From Planctomycetota bacterium (GTDB lineage: Bacteria; Planctomycetota; B15-G4), in NCBI GenBank assembly GCA_020638905.1, contig JACKHP010000003.1, positions 186,001 through 250,000 of the forward strand: a stretch of 64,000 nt of DNA, read 5' to 3'. Shown here piece by piece: positions 30,682-38,322 of this stretch. Under the pieces are notes generated by a model. The model did not search any database. It was given only the letters and a program-made list of their open reading frames with translations, and was not told where the DNA came from. A program made the position numbers and the translations under genes. Numbering within the stretch: the stretch's first letter is position 1; every line of letters starts with the position of its first letter.

Positions 30682-32883
30682 CTACGGCGCGTCGATGCAG
30701 CCGGCGGTCACGCTCTGCCCGCGCGCGTTGCCCAGCAGGTCGACCCCGGTTGCGTAGGACGCATCGCCCGCGCCGAGCATCGCGGCGCCCGCCGCGGGAA
30801 CGGCCTCGTACGCTCCGCCTTCCCACAGAAGATCGACGAAGTCGGCCAGGCCCACTCCCTGCACGAACCCCGTCGTCGCGCCCACGACCTGTCCCACGAC
30901 GACGTTGCCCGCGATGGCGACGCCGCTGCTGCCGCCCGTGAAGTTGAGCGACTTGTTCGTCCCGCTGTAGACCACGTTGTTCGCGCAGACCATGCCCTCG
31001 CGACCGTTCCAGCTGGTGAGGTTCGTGGCCTTGCCGTCGTTCACGATCGTGTTGTGCACGAGCTCGAGGTCGCGCGTGAGCCCCTGGTGGTCGTGGCTGT
31101 GGACGCCCACGTTGCCGCCCACGATCAGGTTGTCGCGCACGATCGCCTCGCCCTGGACCTGCAGCGTGTTGTCCTGGCTGCGCATGAGCACGTTGCGCTC
31201 GATCAGGTTGCGCTCGGCGCCGTCGGTGCCGTAGACGAGCAGGCACGGGTAGTGCGTGTCGTGGATGAAGTTGCCCACGATGCGATTGCCCCAGCTGCCC
31301 TGCTTGAGCTCGATGCCGTCGCCCTGCAGGCCGCCGGTGTCGTGCACGTGGTTCAGCGCGATCACGGCGCGGCTCATGATCACCGCGCCGTTGTTCGCGC
31401 CCAGGTACATCCCCTCGCCGTAGCCGGACGTGTCGTGCAGGTGGTTGCGCGTGATGAACATGCGGTCGGTGTCGACCTGGTTCGCGGTCAGGGCCGCCTC
31501 GCCGGTTCCGTGCACGTCGTTGCGATCGAACCAGACCTCCTGGCAGTCGACGAAGCGCACGCCGGCCGAGCCGCCGGTGATCTCGAAGCCGCGCAGGCAG
31601 AGGTAACGTGCCGGACCGCCCGAGCCCACGTTGATCACGTTCTGGCTCGCGTCGGGACGGGTGATGACCGGCCGCGCGCCGTCGGCCGCGACGACGAAGA
31701 TCGGCGCCTGCGCCGTCCCGGCCTTCGCGATCTCCCACTTGCTCGCGATGCTCCAGGTGCCGGCGCCCACCTCGAGCCGGTCGCCCGGCTGCAGCGCGCC
31801 CACGGCGGTCTTCAGGCGCGCGCCGTTGCCGGTCTCCGACAGCTCGGGATCGTAGTCGAGCGCGATCACGTCCAGCGGTTCGACGTCGGCCCAGTCGGGC
31901 GCGAAGGTCTCGTCCCACGCGGGCAGCAGGGCGGCGACCTCGTTCGACGCGGGCGAGACGACCTCGCCGGCTCGGGCGCGCAACACCGCGTGCACGAACA
32001 TCCCGGTGTCCTGGGGGTCCAGCCGGTACGACGTGCCGTCGACCGCCGCGCTGCCGTCGGCGGCGTCGGGATCGACGCCCGCGGTCGCGCTCCAGGCGAG
32101 CTCGTAGCCGGCCGCGCCCTCGAGCGCGTCCCACGCGAAGTCGAGCGCGTCGAGGCCGCCGGGAGCCAGCGTCAGCGTCGGCGCGCCGGAGAGCTGCTCG
32201 ACCGTGAGCTGGGACTCGAGCTCGTCGATCTCGTCCTGCAGCGCGTCCTGCTTCGCCTGCTGCTGGGCGATCACGCCGCTCCACTTGGCCTGGCGCTTGG
32301 CGGCCTTGGCGAGCAGCTTGTTCGCCTTCTTGATCGCCTTGGCCTTGGCCTTCTGTTCCTTCTTGGTGGTCTCGGGCAGCAGCTCGGCCGCGGCCAGCGC
32401 ATCCTGTCCGTCGAGCTCGAGCTGCTCGGCCTCGGCCAGCTTCCCGGCGGCCTTGGCCTCCTTGGCCTCGGACTTGGCGAGCTTCTTCTCGAGCTTGGCG
32501 ATCGTCTTCTCGAGCGACTTGGCCGCCCCGTCGCGCGCGCCGTCGGCGGCGGGATCGAGCGCCAGCGCCGAGCGGTCGGCGAACGCCGTCGGCCGCGGCG
32601 GTTCGAGGGGACGAGCGTCGCGCGCACCCTCGTTCGTGCGACCGGCGGTCGACGCGAGCGTCGCGTCCCACGCGCACCCGGCGGCACGCGGGCGCGCCGC
32701 CTCGCGCCGCACCGCGCGCGCCGGCTCACCGTCGAGCCCGGGACGCCCCGCGTCGGCGCCCGCCGCGACGTCGGACGCCGGCAGCGCGACGAGCATCAGC
32801 AGCACGCAGGTGACGAGCCCCGCGCCGGCGACCACGAGACGTCCGATGCGGTGCGGAGCGCGTGCTGTGCGACGTCGATTCAC
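30682..32883 (-). CDS. membrane-anchored coiled-coil and right-handed beta-helix protein
   Basis: A GTG at 32883 is chosen because GAGG lies about 6 bases upstream and the product then begins with a basic stretch and a signal anchor (RLVVAGAGLVTCVLLMLVAL, residues about 14-33). That gives 733 residues. Residues about 115-220 form an Ala/Lys/Glu-rich coiled coil (SLEKTIAKLEKKLAKSEAKE onward). A fibronectin-like strand region follows (DALDFAWDALEGAAGYELAW). From about residue 330 comes a parallel beta-helix of the pectate-lyase/PbH1 type, with repeated Asn-His-Val-His-Asp turns (TRNHLHDTSGYGEGMYLGAN, ALNHVHDTGGLQGDGIELKQ, GNFIHDTHYPCLLVYG). Beta-helices of this type often bind or cleave polysaccharides. 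Catalytic residues are not evident. Confidence 0.8.
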   Translation of the reverse strand: MNRRRTARAPHRIGRLVVAGAGLVTCVLLMLVALPASDVAAGADAGRPGLDGEPARAVRREAARPRAAGCAWDATLASTAGRTNEGARDARPLEPPRPTAFADRSALALDPAADGARDGAAKSLEKTIAKLEKKLAKSEAKEAKAAGKLAEAEQLELDGQDALAAAELLPETTKKEQKAKAKAIKKANKLLAKAAKRQAKWSGVIAQQQAKQDALQDEIDELESQLTVEQLSGAPTLTLAPGGLDALDFAWDALEGAAGYELAWSATAGVDPDAADGSAAVDGTSYRLDPQDTGMFVHAVLRARAGEVVSPASNEVAALLPAWDETFAPDWADVEPLDVIALDYDPELSETGNGARLKTAVGALQPGDRLEVGAGTWSIASKWEIAKAGTAQAPIFVVAADGARPVITRPDASQNVINVGSGGPARYLCLRGFEITGGSAGVRFVDCQEVWFDRNDVHGTGEAALTANQVDTDRMFITRNHLHDTSGYGEGMYLGANNGAVIMSRAVIALNHVHDTGGLQGDGIELKQGSWGNRIVGNFIHDTHYPCLLVYGTDGAERNLIERNVLMRSQDNTLQVQGEAIVRDNLIVGGNVGVHSHDHQGLTRDLELVHNTIVNDGKATNLTSWNGREGMVCANNVVYSGTNKSLNFTGGSSGVAIAGNVVVGQVVGATTGFVQGVGLADFVDLLWEGGAYEAVPAAGAAMLGAGDASYATGVDLLGNARGQSVTAGCIDAP

Positions 32884-33013
32884 CTCGTACCTCGCGGAGA
32901 CGGACTGCCCACCTCGGATCGACCTCCCGGCCGCGCGAGTTGAGCACCCCGGGACGCCCCCATCCAGCGTGCACCCCGTCCGGAGCGCGGCGGTGTGACG
33001 ACTCCGTCCGTGA

Positions 33014-33019
33014 TACCGT
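33014..33019 (+). promoter_or_regulatory. putative -10 element (TACCGT)
   Basis: TACCGT, 30 bases upstream of the GTG start at 33050, in the divergent region with the beta-helix gene. Confidence 0.4.
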
Positions 33020-33049
33020 GACACGCCCGCGTGCCCGCAACGAGGTGGC

Positions 33050-35482
33050 GTGAACGACGCCCGCAGCCGACTGCCTCCCGTGACGATGCCGGCCGTGGCG
33101 GCTTCGGCGACGGTGCTCGCGGCGCAGGTCGTCCTGCCGCGGCTGTTCTCGGTGCTGCTCTGGTACCACCTGGCCTTCCTGGTGGTCAGCCTCTCGATGG
33201 CCGGATTCGCCCTGGGAGGTGCCCTCGTCCGGCGTCGCGTGACGCGGCGCGGCCTGCCCGGCGGCGGACTCTCGGCTCCGGCGCTGCTGGCCGGCGCGTC
33301 GCTGGCCTTCGTGGCGGCGCTCGCGCTGCTCGTGCGCCTGCCCATCGACGCCTCGGCGCTGCTCGACTCGTTCGTCGACCCGGCGCTGCTGCTGCTGCTC
33401 GCCGCGGCGCTGGCGGTGCCGTTCGTGCTGCTCGGGGCCGTGGTCTGCGCGGCGCTCGACCTGTCCGCCGCAGGCGTGGGACGCACCTACGCCGCGACCT
33501 TCGCCGGGGGCGCCCTCGGCGCGCTGCTCGCGTTGGGTGCGATGCAGCTCCTCGGGACCCGCGGCGGCGCGCTGCTGCTCGCGCTGCTGCCGCTCGCGGG
33601 CGCGTTCCCGCGCGGACGCGGCGCGTCGACCCCCGAACCGGACACCGCGACCGAAGCGCACACCGGCATCCTCGCCATGCGTGCGTTCTCGCGCCCCGCG
33701 CCGCGGGGGCTGCTGGCGCTCGCGGCGCTGTGCGCGATCGTGCTGCTCGTCGCCCCGGACGACGTGCTGCCGTACGCGAGCCGCAAGCACTTCCCCAAGG
33801 TCGACCCGCGCGACGTGCTGCTCGAGCAGAGCGACGCCACGACCGAGGTCGTGTTCTACGAGAACCGCGAACGGCACGGCATCGGCGCGCCGGCCCCGAA
33901 CTTCCACGGGACGTGGCCGCGCAGCATCGCGGCGGCCATCGACAGCTGGGCGATCACGTTCCTCGTGCAGCGCTCGGGCCCCGACGACTTCCCCGAGCTG
34001 CTCGACCACCATCCGGCAGGGCTCGCGTACTCCGGCACGTCGCCCGGCTTCTCGGCCCTCGTGCTCGGCGCCGGCGGCGGCTGGGACGTGCTGGGCGCGC
34101 TGCACGAGGGCGCGTCGCACGTCGTGGCGGTCGAGATCAACCCGTTCGTGATGTCCGCCGTGACCACGCGCTGGGCCGACTTCGCCGGACACCTCTACGA
34201 CGACCCGCGGGTCGAACCGCACCTGGCCGAGGGCCGCTTCTTCGTCGAGAACGACGCGCGCCTCTACGACCGCATCGTGCTGGCCGGCGTCGACACCTTC
34301 GCCGCCACCCAGGCCGGCGCCTTCGCCCTGGCCGAGAACGCGCTCTACACGACCGAGGCGCTCTCCGCCTACCTCGACCGGCTCACCGAGGACGGCGTGC
34401 TGTTCATGACGCGCTGGTGGTTCGACCCACCGCGCCAGACGCTGCGCCTCATGCTCACCGCGGCGGACGTGTTGCGCGCACGCGGCGTCGACGATCCCGC
34501 GCGTCGCATGTACGTGGCCACCGACTCGGCCGACCTGCGCGTGGGCAACGCGCTCTTCCTCTGCAAGGCGCACGCCGACTTCACGGCCGACGAGATCGCC
34601 GCGCTCGACCGCGACGCGCGCTTCCGCGGCATGCGCACGCTCTACGCCTGGACGCTCCCGTCGCATCCCGTGCTGGTCGAGGCGATCGACGCGAAGGACC
34701 CCGCCGCGTGGATCGAGGCCTATCCGTACCGCGTCGATCCGACCACCGACGACCGTCCCTTCTTCTTCGAGAACGGACGCCTGGCCACGCTCTTCGCCGC
34801 CGAGTTCAACTGGATCCACGACCGGCTCGGCGGACAGGAGGTGCTGCTCGTCACGTTCGTCGTGCTGCTGCTGCTGTGCGCCCCGCTCTTCGAGCGTTCG
34901 CGCGTCGACGCGACGTCGTCGGTCCCGCGGTCGCCGTTCGCGCTCGTGGGCCTGGGCTACCTGTTCGTCGAGCTGCCGACCATGCAGCGCTTCAGCCTGC
35001 CGCTGGGACATCCCGTGTACGCCGTGGCCGTGGTGCTGGTCGGCCTGCTGGTCTTCTCGGGGCTCGGCGCCCTGCTCGCCCAGCGTCTCGCGCCGCGCCA
35101 CGCCCCGCGCCTCGCGCTGCTCGCCGCGCTGGCCGTGGCCGTCACGTTGCTCGGCGGATACGAGCTGCTCTCGCCGACGATGCTGCACGGCACGTTCGCG
35201 CTGCGCGTGGGCTGCGCGCTGCTGCTGCTCGCTCCGCCGGGGATCGCCATGGGCGGAGTCTTCCCGCTGGCCGTGCGGGCCACCGCGTCCGGGCCGGGCG
35301 ACGTGGCGCGCGCCTTCGTCTGGAACGGTGCGGCTTCGGTGCTCGCCGGTCCGCCGGCGGTCATGCTGGCGATGGACCAGGGCTTCGGTGCCACGCTCGT
35401 GGTGGGCACGCTGTGCTACGTCCTCGCGGCGTTCGGGCTGTGGCGCGTGCTGCGCTCGCGCGCGTCGTCCCCGTCCGTCTGA
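33050..35482 (+). CDS. membrane protein with spermidine-synthase-like methyltransferase domain
   Basis: A GTG start at 33050 follows GAGG by about 5 bases and gives 810 residues. Residues about 12-200 hold six hydrophobic helices. Residues about 335-480 contain the spermidine-synthase-type Rossmann domain, with SALVLGAGGGWDVLGALHEG and HVVAVEINPFVM forming the cofactor-binding loop and acidic residue, and DRIVLAGVDTF as the later strand. About seven more helices follow (LLVTFVVLLLLCAPLF to the end). Fusions of an aminopropyltransferase-like domain to membrane helices are widespread in bacteria, and true polyamine synthesis has not been shown for most. The usual Asp of the spermidine synthase active site is not obvious, so the reaction is unclear. 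Confidence 0.75.
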   Translation: MNDARSRLPPVTMPAVAASATVLAAQVVLPRLFSVLLWYHLAFLVVSLSMAGFALGGALVRRRVTRRGLPGGGLSAPALLAGASLAFVAALALLVRLPIDASALLDSFVDPALLLLLAAALAVPFVLLGAVVCAALDLSAAGVGRTYAATFAGGALGALLALGAMQLLGTRGGALLLALLPLAGAFPRGRGASTPEPDTATEAHTGILAMRAFSRPAPRGLLALAALCAIVLLVAPDDVLPYASRKHFPKVDPRDVLLEQSDATTEVVFYENRERHGIGAPAPNFHGTWPRSIAAAIDSWAITFLVQRSGPDDFPELLDHHPAGLAYSGTSPGFSALVLGAGGGWDVLGALHEGASHVVAVEINPFVMSAVTTRWADFAGHLYDDPRVEPHLAEGRFFVENDARLYDRIVLAGVDTFAATQAGAFALAENALYTTEALSAYLDRLTEDGVLFMTRWWFDPPRQTLRLMLTAADVLRARGVDDPARRMYVATDSADLRVGNALFLCKAHADFTADEIAALDRDARFRGMRTLYAWTLPSHPVLVEAIDAKDPAAWIEAYPYRVDPTTDDRPFFFENGRLATLFAAEFNWIHDRLGGQEVLLVTFVVLLLLCAPLFERSRVDATSSVPRSPFALVGLGYLFVELPTMQRFSLPLGHPVYAVAVVLVGLLVFSGLGALLAQRLAPRHAPRLALLAALAVAVTLLGGYELLSPTMLHGTFALRVGCALLLLAPPGIAMGGVFPLAVRATASGPGDVARAFVWNGAASVLAGPPAVMLAMDQGFGATLVVGTLCYVLAAFGLWRVLRSRASSPSV

Positions 35483-35549
35483 GCGCCGCGTCGCGCGCCG
35501 CGTCGCATGACGTCTGCCGCATCCTTCACCCGCGGCGGACGAAGCCGTG

Positions 35550-35555
35550 TAGGCT
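35550..35555 (+). promoter_or_regulatory. putative -10 element (TAGGCT)
   Basis: TAGGCT, 55 bases upstream of the FG-GAP gene at 35611. Confidence 0.4.
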
Positions 35556-35610
35556 GGGCCCGACGGGAACCGGGCGGTCCCGCAGGCCTGCAGGCTCTGG
35601 AGGAATCCGA

Positions 35611-36843
35611 ATGGTGCATCCGCGTTCGTCCGCATGGCCCCACGTCGCGCGCGGCGCGGCCCTCGCGCTGGCGGCACTCGCACTGCCGGCGTCGGCGCAG
35701 CAGCTCGTCAAGCTCGAGGCGCCCGACGCACAGCCCTACGACCAGCTCGGATGGTCGGTCGACGCGCTGGGCAGCACCGTCGCGGTGGGCAGCCATCTCG
35801 CGGACGGACTCGGCCTGTACAACATCGGCGCCGTCTACGTGTACGAGCGCGGGGCGACGGTCCAGAAGCTGCTGCCGATCGAGGCGGCGCAGAACGACCG
35901 CTTCGGACTCGCGGTCGCGCTGGGCGACGGCGTGCTCGCCGTGAGCTCGCGGCACGCGAACGGACAGCCCGAGTCGGGCGTGGTCGACCTGTTCCGCCGC
36001 GGAGACGAACGCTGGAAGCCGTGGCAGCGCATCCTGCCGCCGCAGCCTCAGCTGCTCGGACACTTCGGCGACGCGCTCGCGCTGGCCGGTGACCTGCTCG
36101 TCGTGGGCGCGCCCAACGCCGACGAACCGCTCTTCAACCAGGGCGCCGCGTACGTGTACCGGCACGTCCCCTCGCACGGCTACGTCTTCGAGGCGGTGCT
36201 CGTGCCGGACGACGCCCACGCCGAGCAGTACTGCGGCGTCTCGGTCGACACCGACGGCCAACGCGTGGTCGTGGGCGCACACTGGGACAGCGCGACCGTC
36301 CTGCTGGGCGGAGCGGCCTACGTCTTCGAGGCCGACGCGGCGGGCGCCTGGCACCAGACGGGCAAGCTCGCCTCGCCCGACCCGCAGTACTACGACGACT
36401 TCGGACGCGCCGTCTCGATCTCGGGCGGACACATCGCGGTCGGCGTGCCGGCCGACGACGACGCGGGCAACGGCTCGGGCTCGGTGTACCTGTTCACCGA
36501 CGCCGACGGCCTGTGGGTGCTCGAGCAGAAGCTGCAGCCGCTCGACCCGCAGACCGACCACGCGTTCGGGCGCGTGCTCGACCTCGAGGACCAGACCCTG
36601 ATCGTCGGCGCCGTCGACCCCGTGGGACCGATGCCGTACGCCGGCACGATCTACGTCTTCGGCCACGAGACCGGCGTGTGGACCCAGCGCGCCAAGCTCG
36701 TGTCGCCGGCGCTGCCGGGCACCACCGACTTCGGCTCGTCGCTCGCGCTGTCCGGCTCGACGATCGTGAGCGGCGGATACCTCGACGGCGCGCTCGGCAT
36801 CGACGCCGGCGCCGCCTGGGTCCTGCGCGACCCCTCGCGCTGA
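35611..36843 (+). CDS. secreted integrin-type FG-GAP repeat protein
   Basis: ATG 35611 is preceded by GGAGGA at 6 bases and gives 410 residues. The signal peptide is residues 1-29 (ending LALPASAQQ). Seven similar blades of 50-55 residues follow. Each has a DQLGWSVDALGSTVAVGS-like or DDFGRAVSISGGHIAVGVPA-like strand and ends in AYVY/YVF, the FG-GAP pattern of integrin alpha propellers (FG...GAP/GSVYLF). One domain fills the whole mature protein. Unlike the four secreted proteins at 18365-25810, it lacks the shared C-terminal domain and ends in WVLRDPSR. It is probably a secreted binding protein. Confidence 0.8.
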   Translation: MVHPRSSAWPHVARGAALALAALALPASAQQLVKLEAPDAQPYDQLGWSVDALGSTVAVGSHLADGLGLYNIGAVYVYERGATVQKLLPIEAAQNDRFGLAVALGDGVLAVSSRHANGQPESGVVDLFRRGDERWKPWQRILPPQPQLLGHFGDALALAGDLLVVGAPNADEPLFNQGAAYVYRHVPSHGYVFEAVLVPDDAHAEQYCGVSVDTDGQRVVVGAHWDSATVLLGGAAYVFEADAAGAWHQTGKLASPDPQYYDDFGRAVSISGGHIAVGVPADDDAGNGSGSVYLFTDADGLWVLEQKLQPLDPQTDHAFGRVLDLEDQTLIVGAVDPVGPMPYAGTIYVFGHETGVWTQRAKLVSPALPGTTDFGSSLALSGSTIVSGGYLDGALGIDAGAAWVLRDPSR

Positions 36844-36860
36844 CACACGCCCGGGCCTGA

Positions 36861-36866
36861 TATCGT
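36861..36866 (+). promoter_or_regulatory. putative -10 element (TATCGT)
   Basis: TATCGT, 36 bases upstream of the sulfatase-fold gene at 36903. A CTGACA lies 15 bases before it. Confidence 0.45.
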
Positions 36867-36902
36867 GGGCGTCCCCTCGTTCGCCCCGGGGACGACCCGC
36901 GC

Positions 36903-38306
36903 ATGACCCACGTCCGACGCCTGCCGCGCCTCGCGCACGCCGTGTTCGCAGTCCGTGCGCGGACGTCCGCGCGGTGCTGCGCGCTCGTCGCGCTCGCCAC
37001 GCTCGCGGCCTGCGGCGACGACACCGCGCGGCGGCCGGCGTCCGGCGACACGGACGCGCGCGCGTTGCGCGTGGTGCTCGTGACGCTCGACACGCTGCGA
37101 GCCGACGCGTTCCTGCCGGGCGAGCACGCCTCGATGCCGCGCCTGGCCGCGACCGCCGCGCGCGGCGCGGTGTTCACCGAGAGCTACGCCGCGACCTCCA
37201 GCACGCAGCCGTCGCACGCCTCGATGTTCACCGGACTGAACCCCTGGCAGCACGGGCTGACCCGCAACGGACAGGTGCTGCCCGACGCCGCGCTCACGCT
37301 CGCCGAGCGCCTGCACGACGCGGGCTTCGAGACCGCCGCGATCGTGGCGTCCTTCCCGCTCGAGCGGCGCTTCGGGTTCACCCAGGGCTTCGACCGCTAC
37401 GTCGACGAGTTCACCGTGGCCGAGGGCCGCAAGGGCGAATGGAACGACGAGCAGGTCCAGGGCGGCCTGTTCTACAGCCTGGCCGACACGATCACCGCCG
37501 AGGCGCTCGACGAGCTCGGACGCGAACACGGCGCGCGGCGCTTCGTGTGGGTGCACTACTACGATCCGCACCCGCCGTACGGCGACACCCAGGGCCAGGG
37601 CGTCGAGCAGGCCGAGCTGCTCGGCCTCGCCAAGCGCCGACCGCAGGACGTCCCCGCCGCGCTCGTCGAGGCGCGCGCGCTGTACGACGCCGACGTGCGC
37701 TCGCTCGACCGTTCGCTCGCCACGCTGCTCGACGCGCTGCTCGACGACCCGAGCTGCGAGACGCACGTGCTGCTCGCCGCCGACCACGGCGAGTCGTTCG
37801 GGGACGACGGCGCGTTCGGCCACGGCAAGCGCGTCACGCGGCCGCAGATCCACGTCCCCACGGTGCTGCTCTCGCCGCGCGTGCAACCCGGGACGCGCGA
37901 CGACACGATCGGCTCGGTCGACGTCTTCGCCACGCTGCTCGACCTGGCCGGCCTGCCCGCCGACCCGTCCGTCGCGGGACGCAGCCTGCTGCTGCCGCCC
38001 GACCCGACGCGCGGCGCGTGGGGCATGCGCCGCACCTTCCCCGAGCCCGGCAACGACGTGCTCGTCAGCGGCGAGGTCGAGGAGCTGTCCGGCAACCGCT
38101 TCTACCACGCGCGCAACGGCAAGCTCTTCGAGGGCGACTCCGCGCGCGTGATCTCGCGCGAGTGGGACGCCCCGCCCGCGGCGCTGCTCGACTCGCTGCG
38201 CACCACGTTCGGCGTCTTCGAGCGCGAGCTCGACGGCGCGTCGCCGGACGAGCTGCTCGATCCCGAGACGCGCGCGGCGCTCGAGGCCCTCGGCTACGTG
38301 CGCTGA
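36903..38306 (+). CDS. sulfatase-fold lipoprotein (Thr at nucleophile position)
   Basis: ATG 36903 gives 467 residues. The N-terminal region (residues about 25-37, LVALATLAACGDD) ends in a lipobox. Fold motifs are VVLVTLDTLRADAF (metal Asp), SSTQPSHASMFTGL (nucleophile loop), WVHYYDPHPPY and VLLAADHGESFGDDG with the following GHGKR (metal His/Asp). The nucleophile position is Thr (T-Q-P-S), with His where formylglycine sulfatases have Arg, so formylglycine formation is not expected. A phosphodiesterase or phosphoethanolamine-type reaction at the cell surface is plausible. The tail LDPETRAALEALGYVR is shared with the protein at 7798-9453, which defines a subfamily trait. It is convergent with the helicase gene. 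Confidence 0.85.
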   Translation: MTHVRRLPRLAHAVFAVRARTSARCCALVALATLAACGDDTARRPASGDTDARALRVVLVTLDTLRADAFLPGEHASMPRLAATAARGAVFTESYAATSSTQPSHASMFTGLNPWQHGLTRNGQVLPDAALTLAERLHDAGFETAAIVASFPLERRFGFTQGFDRYVDEFTVAEGRKGEWNDEQVQGGLFYSLADTITAEALDELGREHGARRFVWVHYYDPHPPYGDTQGQGVEQAELLGLAKRRPQDVPAALVEARALYDADVRSLDRSLATLLDALLDDPSCETHVLLAADHGESFGDDGAFGHGKRVTRPQIHVPTVLLSPRVQPGTRDDTIGSVDVFATLLDLAGLPADPSVAGRSLLLPPDPTRGAWGMRRTFPEPGNDVLVSGEVEELSGNRFYHARNGKLFEGDSARVISREWDAPPAALLDSLRTTFGVFERELDGASPDELLDPETRAALEALGYVR

Positions 38307-38322
38307 GGGGCGCGTCGCACGC

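Noticed and set aside
31054..32943. 629-codon plus-strand open frame with leucine-rich periodicity
   Set aside because: It is the mirror of the Lys/Glu/Ala coiled-coil region and beta-helix coded on the minus strand.
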